Part shown: in pieces, positions 16,886-25,711 of the stretch
How positions within the stretch are numbered: the stretch's first letter is position 1
Layout of the letters: each line of letters opens with the position of its first letter
Assembly: GCA_029562645.1 (NCBI GenBank)
Contig: JAKQUI010000073.1
Coordinates: 1-38,791, forward strand
DNA: 38,791 nt
DNA from: Spirochaetota bacterium
Lineage (GTDB): Bacteria; Spirochaetota; UBA4802; JAKQUI01
Reading direction: 5' to 3'
Made by a program: the position numbers and the translations under genes
The notes under the pieces: model-generated
What the model was told of the DNA's origin: nothing
Databases searched by the model: none
Seen by the model: only the letters and a program-made list of their open reading frames with translations

Positions 16886-19753
16886 TTAAATTTTCTTACG
16901 CAGTGATTCCAGGTAGGCCGCCCCCACGGGGAGCTCCGTCTCGTTTTCGTCGAGGAGACGCACCTTGTAACGGCCCGACAGCACATGGGAGACGCTGTGG
17001 ATGTACCGCAGGTTGACGATATGGCTCTTGTGGATGCGAATGAATATGTCCGGCGGGAGCCGGTCGGAGAAGTCCTTCAATATGATCGGCAGCTCGACCT
17101 CGCCGTTTACGGTGTGGACGACGATGTTTTTCAGATGGGCGGTGATGAAGACGATATCGTCGAACCGGATACTGTAGGCCGTTCCACCGTCGCGGACGGT
17201 GAGGCTCTCGGCCATCGCCCGCCGGACCTTCCTGAATGCGAGCATGGTGCCCGCGCGCGCGAGGAGCTCGGCCGGCTGAAAGGGCTTCATGATGTAGTCG
17301 TTGGCCCCGGCCGCGAAGGCCGCGTCGATGTCGGTCATCATGTTCTTGGCCGTGAGCATGATCACCGGAAGCTCGCCCGGCGATCGATTCGCGCGTATCC
17401 GCCGGCATATCTCGAATCCCGACATGATGGGCATCATGATGTCCAGGAGCACCAGCCGAATGGAGTCGTCGCGTTCGATCAGGTCAAGCGCGCTGATCCC
17501 GTTGGCGGCGGTCCTCACGATGCATCCCCGCGGCTCGAGGATGCCCCGGAGGACCGTCAGGTTCACCGGGTCGTCGTCGACCGCAAGGACGACCGGGGAG
17601 CCGTCAAACGCGGCATCGCATATAGCCTCCGGAAGCGCGTCCGGCGCGTTCGTGTCCGGGCGCGGATCGCCGGACGCCTCTTTGATGCCGTACCCCTCCG
17701 GTGAGTTGAGTGGCGCGGCGTCGACAACCGGCAGCGTAAAGGTGAAAACCGAGCCCCCGCGCTCTCCGGGCGTCATCCAAATCGAGCCGTGGTGCGCCTC
17801 CACAATCCGCTTTGCGATGGCCAGCCCCAGGCCAATGCCTCCGTAGGTGCGCGTGTCGCTTCCGTCGGCCTGCCGGTAGGCATCGAATATCGATTCGCGA
17901 TGGTCCTCGGGAACGCCGATCCCCGTGTCGATAACGCGCACCTCGATCATGGCGCCTGGGCCCGGCCCGCCGTTTTTATCCGTCCGATTGACGACGAGCG
18001 CCGTAAGGTCGATACTCCCCTCGTTCGTGAACTTGATCGCATTGCCCACGAGGTTCGAGAGCACCTGCCGGACGCGGTCCTCGTCGGCCCAGGCGCAGGG
18101 GAGGTCGGGCCCGATGCGGTTGACGATCTCCACGGGCCGCTCGCCCAGAAGCGGGAGCGCGAGGCGTACCACCACCGTGCTCACTGCGTGCAGGTCTACG
18201 GGGCGCAGGTCAAGAGGGAGCCCCTCGTCCTGGATCTTGGTCGTGTCCAGCAAGTCGTTTACCATGTTCGCGAGTCGGGTGCCGCTTGCCGCGATGAGCG
18301 CGATGATGTCGCGGGTCCTGGCGGAGAGGCCGCCAGCGGCGCCCTCAAGGAGCGAGTTCGAAAGACCAATCATGCCGTGCAACGGCGTTCGAAGCTCGTG
18401 TGAGGTGTTGGCGAGGAACTGGTCCTTTAAACGGTCCGCCTTCTCGAGCGCGATGTTCTTCTCCGTAAGCTCCCGTGACATCTTCTCCACCGTTTCAAGC
18501 GCCCGTGCGAAACGGCGCGAGACGACGAAGGTGCTCATGATGCAGAAAATCACCATGGAATACGATAACATATTGCCGGTGTCGATGATGGTCCGGGAGT
18601 AGAGGAAGTTGTTGATGCCCGCGAGGAGTATCGACATGAGCCCGATGAAAAAAAACACGACCTCATCCCGGTTCTTGAGAATCGTCGTGAAGATTCCGTA
18701 TGCGAAAAACAGAATCCACACTAGACCAATGATGTAAAATACGCCGATGATCCTTTCTGCGATCGGCGCGCGTGTAAATACGAGTACGCCGCTGAAGCAC
18801 GCAGATACGGCCAGGGAGAGCTTGAGGATGGGCGTCGGGAATTTTCCAGGAAAGATGGACTGTGCGATCATCAGGAATAGTGTCGTTCCCGTGATTATCG
18901 TGAGGTGGTTCACCAGCAGCGGATTGGCCCAATGGGGGAGCCAGGTTGACAGGACTGGGTGCTGAATGTTGTACGTGTTGAGTGCCAATGCCAGGCTCGT
19001 GAGGCCGATATAGAGCGGGGCGATGTCCCGCCTTCGCGAGAAGAAGAACAGGATATTGTAGATGGCCGAAAACAGCAGGATGCCGACGATGATCATGTCC
19101 AGCGTGTGCAGGAGGAATTCCCGTTGTGTGGCGTACTCGGTGTTGGAAAGCCGTATCGGCTGGTCGATACCGCCGCTTGCATAGTCGCGATTGGAGACCT
19201 GCAGGACGATCTCGTTTACGCCCGTGCGCGGTTCGAATGTCGAGGATCGCCGGTCATGAACATGCGAGAAGTCCTCTTTCATGCGGGGCGATTCGTCCAT
19301 CACGCCCTTGCTGTCCGCGAGGACACCGTTGATCCACAGTCTGTATGCCGTGAAAACGCGTCGGATGGTGATCGTGAGTGTCCGCTTGGTCGGGGCAAAC
19401 AGCGCGCGCAGCCGGTAGGTCGCACGGCCTGCGCCGGGCAGGGGCGCGCCGAAGTGCGTATGGTCTTTCCAGGAACCGGGTACGGAGATGTATCCGCAGC
19501 CCTCACTGCTCCCTATCCGAACAAAGTCCGTTGAGGTAAGCCCCCGGTCCCAGCAGAACTCCCATTCGCCGTTCAGGTTGATTGCGCCGTCGCGCTCGAA
19601 GTCCCAGCTCCGAAGGTCGATGACGCCCTTGACCGCGACGGGCCGCTTCGCCTTCGTGGACAACGGGCCGCAGCCCGCGCATGCAGTCCAGATGAGGAGG
19701 CACAGGGCCAATGCGGTGAACAGTCTTCGTGTCGATAATGGGTGGGTGGGCAT
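16886..19753 (-). CDS. Hybrid 7TM sensor kinase with receiver and LytTR DNA-binding domain, module 3
   Basis: This 955-residue paralogue has the same seven-part architecture. His452 (SHELRTPLHG), the HATPase motifs, receiver Asp771 and the LytTR segment FIRIHKSHIVN are intact. The G1 box reads GGIGLGLAIAK instead of GGTGLGLAIAK, a mild change. The beta-sandwich and 7TM half is very like kinase 1 (GAPLPGAGRATYRLR, RRVFTAYRLWINGVL, GGIDQPIRL), whereas the catalytic half matches kinase 2, so the protein looks like a recombinant of the two lineages. ATG 19753 lies six bases after TACAAT. The stop lies 9 bases before the operator of lipoprotein 3. Confidence 0.93.
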   Translation of the reverse strand: MPTHPLSTRRLFTALALCLLIWTACAGCGPLSTKAKRPVAVKGVIDLRSWDFERDGAINLNGEWEFCWDRGLTSTDFVRIGSSEGCGYISVPGSWKDHTHFGAPLPGAGRATYRLRALFAPTKRTLTITIRRVFTAYRLWINGVLADSKGVMDESPRMKEDFSHVHDRRSSTFEPRTGVNEIVLQVSNRDYASGGIDQPIRLSNTEYATQREFLLHTLDMIIVGILLFSAIYNILFFFSRRRDIAPLYIGLTSLALALNTYNIQHPVLSTWLPHWANPLLVNHLTIITGTTLFLMIAQSIFPGKFPTPILKLSLAVSACFSGVLVFTRAPIAERIIGVFYIIGLVWILFFAYGIFTTILKNRDEVVFFFIGLMSILLAGINNFLYSRTIIDTGNMLSYSMVIFCIMSTFVVSRRFARALETVEKMSRELTEKNIALEKADRLKDQFLANTSHELRTPLHGMIGLSNSLLEGAAGGLSARTRDIIALIAASGTRLANMVNDLLDTTKIQDEGLPLDLRPVDLHAVSTVVVRLALPLLGERPVEIVNRIGPDLPCAWADEDRVRQVLSNLVGNAIKFTNEGSIDLTALVVNRTDKNGGPGPGAMIEVRVIDTGIGVPEDHRESIFDAYRQADGSDTRTYGGIGLGLAIAKRIVEAHHGSIWMTPGERGGSVFTFTLPVVDAAPLNSPEGYGIKEASGDPRPDTNAPDALPEAICDAAFDGSPVVLAVDDDPVNLTVLRGILEPRGCIVRTAANGISALDLIERDDSIRLVLLDIMMPIMSGFEICRRIRANRSPGELPVIMLTAKNMMTDIDAAFAAGANDYIMKPFQPAELLARAGTMLAFRKVRRAMAESLTVRDGGTAYSIRFDDIVFITAHLKNIVVHTVNGEVELPIILKDFSDRLPPDIFIRIHKSHIVNLRYIHSVSHVLSGRYKVRLLDENETELPVGAAYLESLRKKI

Positions 19754-19759
19754 TGCCCC

Positions 19760-19787
19760 ATTGTATGCGGGAAATAGGGCATGTCAA
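19760..19787 (-). promoter_or_regulatory. Promoter of sensor kinase 3
   Basis: On the minus strand: TTGACA (19782-19787), 16 bases, TACAAT (19760-19765), then GGGGCA and the ATG. Five of six -10 positions match consensus, and the geometry fits leaderless mRNA. Confidence 0.8.
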
Positions 19788-19809
19788 GTACGATAGGGAC
19801 GGGACTCGT

Positions 19810-19867
19810 TGGGGCAGGGCATTGCCCTGCCCCAGGCCCAGAGACGGGGCGATGCCCCGTCTGTACC
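19810..19867. repeat. Pair of palindromes (GGGGCAGG type and REP type)
   Basis: TGGGGCAGGGC/GCCCTGCCCCA with loop ATT (19810-19834) is followed by AGACGGGGC/GCCCCGTCT with loop GAT. This matches 13,781-13,834. Confidence 0.8.
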
Positions 19868-19874
19868 GAACGAA

Positions 19875-19905
19875 AATAGTGGTTGATAAGAGGTTGATCT
19901 GGACC
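19875..19905. repeat. Shortened module-end tract
   Basis: AATAGTGGTTGATAAGAGG and TTGATCTGGACCAA correspond to the tandem tract and flank seen at 264-340 and 13,845-13,917, with fewer units. The flank is then interrupted by a palindrome. Confidence 0.65.
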
Positions 19906-19911
19906 AAAGGG

Positions 19912-19948
19912 CCCGGTAGAGATAGGGCACCGACCTGTCTCTACCGGG
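19912..19948. repeat. Long REP-type palindrome after lipoprotein 4
   Basis: CCCGGTAGAGATAGG pairs with CCTGTCTCTACCGGG with one wobble around a seven-base loop. It lies about 40 bases after the lipoprotein 4 stop, so it could also act in transcript ending, although no T-run follows. Confidence 0.7.
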
Positions 19949-19989
19949 GGGTGTTGATCGCGATGATAGGGCCGTTATCGAGTAGAGCG

Positions 19990-22662
19990 CTAAAACTTAT
20001 ACTCTCCGGTGGTTGCATCGAAGAATATCACGGTGCGTGTGTTATAGGTTATGACGTACACAGTATTGGTGCTGGGATTCACCGCCACGCCAATGGGACC
20101 TGATCCTGCTCCGGTCGAGACACTGGAGTTTGCCAGGGTCCCAAAGAGATAGGCCCCGGTGGTGGCGTTGAAATAGGTCATCGTATCGGAAAAATCGTTA
20201 ATCACATAGAGTATATTGGCGGCGGGATTGACCGCAACGCCGTGCGGATTTGATCCGGTTGTAAAATGCCCGATGAGTGCTCCGGTGGTTGCGTTGAGAT
20301 AGGTAACGGTATTTGCGGTTGTGTTTGTAAAATATACGATATTTGCGGCGGGGTTTACCGCCACCATACAGGAGTTGGATCCGATTGCATAATCTCCCAG
20401 AAGGGCTCCGCTGGAGGCGTCGAGGTATCTTTTGCTGCTACTGCTGTCAGAGGTCACGTACACAATGTTTGTCGTCGAATTGACGGCGACACCCCAGGGG
20501 TTCGCCCCCGTTGGGTAGTTTCCAATCAACCCTCCGGTGGCGGCATCGAGATAGGTCACCGTGTTAGAGTTATAATTAGTTACATGCAAAATACCCGTTG
20601 TCGGATTGACCGCCGGGTGATGGGGAAATAATCCAGTCGGGAAGTTCGATGCCGCAAGGGTGCCGAAGCGATACGTCCCGTCAGAATTAAAAAAGGTCAC
20701 GCCCGCAGAAATGCTGCTATTTACAACATACACAAGACCTGTGTTTAAATTAACGGCCACTCCCACACCGTTGTATGTTGCGAAGATTCCTATCGTGGCC
20801 CCAGTGGCGGCGTTTAACAGATGCAGGCGATTGCCGCATGATGCATACACGGTATTCGCGCCAGGATTGACCGCGACATCCCAACATGGTGATCCCGAAT
20901 CCACCGAGAAGGTCGACGCCGCGAGGGTTCCACCGACGGCGAAGTTTGCGCTCACGATGATGGCACCGGTCACGTTTGTGTCTGTACGCGGATTTGTGGT
21001 AGACCCATCGCTCCAGTCAACGAAATGATAGCCCAGATTTGGCGTCGCCGTCACGGCAGTGCCGTCCGAACCGTGGTTCACCGTTTGCGGGGATGTGCCG
21101 CTTATGGATCCATTCGCGCCCGCAGTATAGGTGAGCGTGTACGTGTTGATCGCGAAGTTCGCGATAACCGTCATATCCCCGGTCACATTCGTGTCCGTTC
21201 GCGTGGCGATAAGCCCGCCATCGCTCCACGAGGTAAAGTGATAGCCCACGTTCGGCGTGGCCGTCACGGCGGTGCCGTTCGATCCGTGGTTCACGGTCTG
21301 CGGACTTGATCCGGTGATGGAACCACCCGCGCCCGCATTGTAGGTGAGGGTATAGGTATTGATCGCGAACGACGCGGTAACCGTTATGGCGCCGGTCACG
21401 TTCGTGTCGGTCCGCGTTGCGGTAAGCACCCCGTCGCTCCACGAGGTGAAGTGGTATCCGACGTTCGGTGTTGCCGTGACCGCCGAGCCGCTTGCCCCGT
21501 GGTTGACCGTTTGCGGAGTGGTTCCGGCAATCGTGCCGTTCGCGCCTGAGGTGTAGGTGAGCGTGTACTGGTTGATCGCGAAATTCGCGCTCACGGTGAT
21601 GGTACCCGTGACGTTGGTGTCCGTGCGCGGATTGTCGGTGGAGCCGTCGCTCCACGAGGTGAAGTGATAGCCCACGTTCGGGACGACAGTGACGGCGGTG
21701 CCGTCCGAACCGTGATTGACCACCTGCGCGGAGGCCCCGGAGAGCGAACCATTGGCCCCGGCCGAGTAGGAGAGCGTATATTGATTGATGGCGAAGTTTG
21801 CCGTGACGGTTATATTGCCGGTAACGCCGGTGTCCGTTCGCGGATTGTCGGTGGAGCCGTCGCTCCACGAGGTGAAGTGATAGCCGACGTTCGGTACGGC
21901 TGTGACCGCCGTACCGTTGGCTCCGTGGGTGACGAACTGCGTGGTCGATCCCGTGAGCGAGCCGTTTGCGCCCGCAGTATATGCGAGGGTGTAGGTGTTG
22001 ATGGTCCACTGCGCGTAGAGCGTCCTGTTCTCGGTGACGGTGTCGATGGCGAAGACCCATTGCGTGACACATCCGGCTTCCTGAAACCAGCCCCCGAAGG
22101 TGTAGCCGGTGCGCGCAGGCGCGCCGGGATCGGCCGCAGTGCCGTTGTGGCTTACCGTTTGCGGGGCGATCGCGCTTCCGCCCTGCGGATCGAAGGCCAC
22201 GGTGTATTGGTTTATGGTCCAGCGGGCGTACAGCGTCGTGTCGCCCTCGACCTTACCGCTCCCGAAGAGCCAGGGAGTTGTGCACCCCGGCTCCGCGAAC
22301 CATCCGGCGAAGGTGAAGCCGGTGAGCACGGGGTCGGGCGGCTGGGAGATGGTGGTCCCGTAGTCAACCGTCTGGGCCGATACCGCCGTCCCGCCCTGCG
22401 AGTCGAAGGTCACGGTGTATTGGTTTACCGGATCGAACAGATTATCGTACACGTCCCGATTACAGGCGGGAAGGGAAAATGCCAGGATGCAAATGAATAT
22501 TACGATTATGGTATGCGATGCCCGTAGAGACGAGGCGCCGCCCCGTCTCAAAATCCCCATCGCTCCCCATCCATACGTGCGCCAAGATCGCGCCGGACAT
22601 GCGCACCTGTCGGACGGCACCAATGCGGCGCCTCGTATGATCGTGTAAAATGAATAGAGCAT
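19990..22662 (-). CDS. Lipoprotein 4: InlB-type repeats with YVTN-type propeller
   Basis: This is a predicted surface lipoprotein, 890 residues in the longest reading. The lipobox FSLPAC puts Cys at about residue 67, and the shared NRDVYDNLFDPVNQ follows. Two Flg_new repeats and five 71-residue InlB B-like repeats lead to about seven blades of a YVTN-type beta-propeller (VAVNPAANILYVIN, YLDAATG). No third Flg_new repeat separates the array from the propeller, unlike the other three. ATG 22662 is the first ATG after the promoter but makes the leader unusually long. ATG 22560, just before the REP-encoded LRRGGASSLR, gives a signal peptide of 33 residues that aligns with lipoprotein 1. Blade-type propellers often mediate binding; the ligand is unknown. 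Confidence 0.85.
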   Translation of the reverse strand: MLYSFYTIIRGAALVPSDRCACPARSWRTYGWGAMGILRRGGASSLRASHTIIVIFICILAFSLPACNRDVYDNLFDPVNQYTVTFDSQGGTAVSAQTVDYGTTISQPPDPVLTGFTFAGWFAEPGCTTPWLFGSGKVEGDTTLYARWTINQYTVAFDPQGGSAIAPQTVSHNGTAADPGAPARTGYTFGGWFQEAGCVTQWVFAIDTVTENRTLYAQWTINTYTLAYTAGANGSLTGSTTQFVTHGANGTAVTAVPNVGYHFTSWSDGSTDNPRTDTGVTGNITVTANFAINQYTLSYSAGANGSLSGASAQVVNHGSDGTAVTVVPNVGYHFTSWSDGSTDNPRTDTNVTGTITVSANFAINQYTLTYTSGANGTIAGTTPQTVNHGASGSAVTATPNVGYHFTSWSDGVLTATRTDTNVTGAITVTASFAINTYTLTYNAGAGGSITGSSPQTVNHGSNGTAVTATPNVGYHFTSWSDGGLIATRTDTNVTGDMTVIANFAINTYTLTYTAGANGSISGTSPQTVNHGSDGTAVTATPNLGYHFVDWSDGSTTNPRTDTNVTGAIIVSANFAVGGTLAASTFSVDSGSPCWDVAVNPGANTVYASCGNRLHLLNAATGATIGIFATYNGVGVAVNLNTGLVYVVNSSISAGVTFFNSDGTYRFGTLAASNFPTGLFPHHPAVNPTTGILHVTNYNSNTVTYLDAATGGLIGNYPTGANPWGVAVNSTTNIVYVTSDSSSSKRYLDASSGALLGDYAIGSNSCMVAVNPAANIVYFTNTTANTVTYLNATTGALIGHFTTGSNPHGVAVNPAANILYVINDFSDTMTYFNATTGAYLFGTLANSSVSTGAGSGPIGVAVNPSTNTVYVITYNTRTVIFFDATTGEYKF
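20940..22005 (-). repeat. Coding tandem repeats, five 213-bp units
   Basis: Five 71-codon units begin with IN(T/Q)YTL and include one variant with TSGANGTIAG. The array joins directly to the propeller coding region at about 20,940. Confidence 0.8.
22524..22549. repeat. REP-like palindrome inside lipoprotein 4 leader
   Basis: GTAGAGACGAGGC, loop GCC, GCCCCGTCTC. It is translated on the minus strand as part of LRRGGASSLR and lies at the same place as the REP in lipoprotein 1. Confidence 0.75.
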
Positions 22663-22688
22663 TTTCTATGCGATAGCGAATATGTACA

Positions 22689-22717
22689 AGTATAGGAACG
22701 CCGTGGGAATGGGTCAA
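22689..22717 (-). promoter_or_regulatory. Promoter of lipoprotein 4
   Basis: On the minus strand: TTGACC (22712-22717), 17 bases, TATACT (22689-22694). This is the best -10 among the lipoprotein genes. The -35 begins 11 bases after the predicted LytTR half-site. Confidence 0.7.
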
Positions 22718-22728
22718 GACGCGGCGGT

Positions 22729-22758
22729 ACAACCCGTGCCTCTCGGGGAGCGAACTGT
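22729..22758 (-). promoter_or_regulatory. Predicted LytTR operator, module 4
   Basis: ACAGTTCGC (22750-22758), 12 bases ending in AGGC, then ACGGGTTGT (22729-22737) on the minus strand. The first half-site fits the LytTR consensus at eight of nine positions. The second is weak, and it is supported mainly by its conserved position and the conserved spacer. Confidence 0.6.
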
Positions 22759-22834
22759 GCGTGGGGGCGGCATCATCAAGGGTTCCGGCCTCACGGCCGA
22801 TGAGTTCCTCTCGCGCCGTTGGCGCGCACCGGCG

Positions 22835-25705
22835 TTACATCCGTGTCCGCAGCGGCCCGAGGTGGGCAGGCCCCACGGGGAGCTCGGTGTCGTCCTTATC
22901 GCGGAGGCGCACCCGATAGCGTCCCGACACCACGTGGGACACGCTGTGCACGTGCCGAAGGTTCACCACATGACTCTTGTGGATGCGGACAAAGAGGTCC
23001 GGCGGGAGCCGGTCCAGGATCTCCGTAAGTCCGGTTGGGATCGCGATATCGCTCTCGGTCGTATGGATCACGACATTCTTCGAATGCGCCGTGATATGGG
23101 TAATGTCGCCGAAGGCGATGGAGTAGGCCCGTATCCGGTCGCGGACGGTAATGCCCTCGGCCGTCCCCCTGCTCACCTTCCTGAGCTTGAGCATGGTGCT
23201 CACGCGCGCCAGGAGCTCGGAGGGCTGGAAGGGCTTCACGAGGTAGTCGTTGGCCCCGGCCGCGAAGGCGGCGTCGATGTCGGCCATCATGTTCTTGGCC
23301 GTGAGCATGATCACGGGCAGCTCCTCGGGCGAGCGGGAAATCCGGATCCGCCGGCACACGTCGTACCCCGACATGATGGGCATCATGATGTCCAGAAGGA
23401 CGAGGCTGAGGGAATCGTCCTTTTCGATGAGGTCCAGCGCCCTGATGCCGTTCGATGCGGTCTTTACGGTTATGTCCCGCGACTCGAAAAAATCCTGAAC
23501 AACGCGCAGGCTCACCGTGTCGTCGTCCACGACAAGGATTACCGGACGTTTTCCGAGGTCGTTCTTGTTGATCCCGGCGGGAAGGTGGGACGGTCCCGTC
23601 TCGTTAGGCGTCGGCGCATCGCCGGGCATGTCCGTCATGGTGGGCGCGGTTTCATCGTCTCGCGTTGGCGCAGTCGACACGGGCAGGGTGAAGGAGAACA
23701 CGGAGCCGCCGCCCGTGCGGGGGGCCATGGCGATCGATCCGCCATGCGCCTCCACGACCTGCTTCGCGATGGCCAGACCCAGTCCCGTGCCGCCGTAAGA
23801 GCGCGTATCGCCCGCATCGGCCTGTCGGTAGGCCTCGAAGATGCTCTCCCGGTACTCCTCCGGAACGCCGATCCCGGTGTCGGATACGCGCACCTCGATC
23901 ATGGCGCGAGCGTCGCCCTCGTGATCGCCGTTTGACACGCGCATCACGCGCGCCGAGAGCTCGATGGTCCCCTCGGTCGTGAACTTGATCGCGTTTCCCA
24001 GCAGATTGTAGAGCACCTGGCGTACGCGGTCCTCGTCGGCCCAGGCGGCGGGAATATCCGGAGTGATGCGGTTCGCGATCTCCATGGGCTTGTCGCCCGC
24101 GAGGGGAAGCGAGAGCTGCACCACCGTCTCGCTCAGGGCGTGCAGGTCAACAGGCCGCGGCGCGAGCGAAAGACCCTCTTCCTGGATCTTTGCCATGTCC
24201 AGCAAGTCGTTCACCATTGCCGCGAGACGAGCGCCGCTCGCGGCAATGAGAGAGGCGGTCTCGACGGCCTTCGGGGGGAGGGGGCCCGTGTCGCCGTTGG
24301 CAAGGGAGTTCGAGAGGCCAATCATGCCGTGCAGCGGCGTGCGCAGTTCGTGCGAGGTTGCGGCGAGGAACTGGTCTTTGAGCCGGTCCAGCCTCTCGAG
24401 CGTGATGTTCTTCTCCGTGAGCTCCCGCGACATTTCCTCGACGGTCCCCAGCGCCCGGGCGAAACGACGGGAGACGACAATGGTGCTGGAAATGCAGAAT
24501 AGCACCATGGCGTGTGGCACCAGGTTGCCGGTGTCGATGACCTGCAGGTAATACAAAATATTGTTGGCGGCCGCTATATAGATTGGGCACAGGCTTGCGA
24601 AAAAAAGAAGGGCGTCCCTTCGTTTGTTGATGATGGCTTTGCATAGCCCAAACAGGCCGTAAGTGAACAGCATCACGGTAAATGCGAAAAATAAATACAT
24701 GATCGATTGCGCGGTTTTGAAGCCAACGAAAAAAAGCGGAACGATGAAACACGCCGACGCCGCCTGGGCGAACCGGATGATCGATTTCGAAAAATCATCG
24801 GGGAACAGCGACCAGGCGATCATCATGAAGAGCAGCATTCCGGCGATGACCGTAACGAAGTTGATGATGAAGGGATTGCCCGTAGGGGAAAGGCCGCTGG
24901 TCAGGATCGGATGCTCCACGTTGTACGTGTTCACGGCGGAGACGAGGCTGGCGAGTCCGATATACAGGGAGGTCGGGTCGATCCGCCGGAAGAGGAAGAA
25001 CAGCACGTTGTAGATCGCCGAGAACAGCGTGAGGCCCACGATGACCATAATGATGTTGAGCCGGTAGAATTCGTTTCGCGCGGCGGTGCTCCCGTTCTCC
25101 ATCCTCAGCTGCCGGTTTATGCCGCCGCTCGCATGGTCCCGGTTGAAGACCTGCAGGACGATCTCGTTCACGCCCGCCTGCAGCGTGAACGACGAAAGGT
25201 GCCTGTTGTGCACATAGATGTAGTCTTCCCGGGTCTTGGCTGCCCGTCCGGAATCCCCCCGGCGGTCAAGCAGGACGCCGTTTACCCAGAGCTTGTAGAC
25301 GGAGAAGATGCCCCGGGCGGTCAGGGCCTTTGACTTGGCATCGGGGCCGTTGATGATTTTAAGCCGGTAGGTGGCGCGGCCTTCGCCGGGCAGGGGTGCG
25401 CCGTTGTACGTCTGTTCCTTCCACGGACCCGGCACGGTGATGAAACCGCAGTCGGTTTTCCCGGCAGTTCGCGAGAAATCGTTTGGCGCAAGCTCCCGGT
25501 CCCAGCAGAACTCCCATTCGCCGTTCAGGTTGATTGCGCCGTCGCGCTCGAAGTCCCAGTTCCGAAGGTCGATGACGCCCTTGACCGCGACGGGCCGCTT
25601 CTCCTTCGAGGACAGCGGCCCGCAGCCCGTGCATGCAGTCCAGGCGAGGACGCACAGGACCAATGCGGCGCACAGCCTTTGCATGGATGATGGGTGGATT
25701 GGCAT
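22835..25705 (-). CDS. Hybrid 7TM sensor kinase with receiver and LytTR DNA-binding domain, module 4
   Basis: This 956-residue paralogue is the first module of the array. His452 (SHELRTPLHG), NLLGNAIKFT, DTGIG, GGTGLGLAIAK, receiver Asp772 and the LytTR segment FVRIHKSHVVN are intact. The leader and catalytic half group with kinase 1 (GLSLAPRPVDL, LAGDKP, EGTIELSAR). The sensor half groups with kinase 2 (LPGEGRATYRLKI, FFVGF). The extreme C-terminus (GPLRTRM) departs from the ESLRK ending of the others. ATG 25705 lies six bases after CCCAAT, the same weak -10 as in module 1. The gap to lipoprotein 4 holds the operator and a good promoter. Confidence 0.93.
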   Translation of the reverse strand: MPIHPSSMQRLCAALVLCVLAWTACTGCGPLSSKEKRPVAVKGVIDLRNWDFERDGAINLNGEWEFCWDRELAPNDFSRTAGKTDCGFITVPGPWKEQTYNGAPLPGEGRATYRLKIINGPDAKSKALTARGIFSVYKLWVNGVLLDRRGDSGRAAKTREDYIYVHNRHLSSFTLQAGVNEIVLQVFNRDHASGGINRQLRMENGSTAARNEFYRLNIIMVIVGLTLFSAIYNVLFFLFRRIDPTSLYIGLASLVSAVNTYNVEHPILTSGLSPTGNPFIINFVTVIAGMLLFMMIAWSLFPDDFSKSIIRFAQAASACFIVPLFFVGFKTAQSIMYLFFAFTVMLFTYGLFGLCKAIINKRRDALLFFASLCPIYIAAANNILYYLQVIDTGNLVPHAMVLFCISSTIVVSRRFARALGTVEEMSRELTEKNITLERLDRLKDQFLAATSHELRTPLHGMIGLSNSLANGDTGPLPPKAVETASLIAASGARLAAMVNDLLDMAKIQEEGLSLAPRPVDLHALSETVVQLSLPLAGDKPMEIANRITPDIPAAWADEDRVRQVLYNLLGNAIKFTTEGTIELSARVMRVSNGDHEGDARAMIEVRVSDTGIGVPEEYRESIFEAYRQADAGDTRSYGGTGLGLAIAKQVVEAHGGSIAMAPRTGGGSVFSFTLPVSTAPTRDDETAPTMTDMPGDAPTPNETGPSHLPAGINKNDLGKRPVILVVDDDTVSLRVVQDFFESRDITVKTASNGIRALDLIEKDDSLSLVLLDIMMPIMSGYDVCRRIRISRSPEELPVIMLTAKNMMADIDAAFAAGANDYLVKPFQPSELLARVSTMLKLRKVSRGTAEGITVRDRIRAYSIAFGDITHITAHSKNVVIHTTESDIAIPTGLTEILDRLPPDLFVRIHKSHVVNLRHVHSVSHVVSGRYRVRLRDKDDTELPVGPAHLGPLRTRM

Positions 25706-25711
25706 TGCCCC

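Noticed and set aside
19912-19948. A rho-independent terminator after lipoprotein 4
   Set aside because: The stem is strong, but no T-run follows on the minus strand and the sequence belongs to the REP family. Termination remains possible but is not supported.
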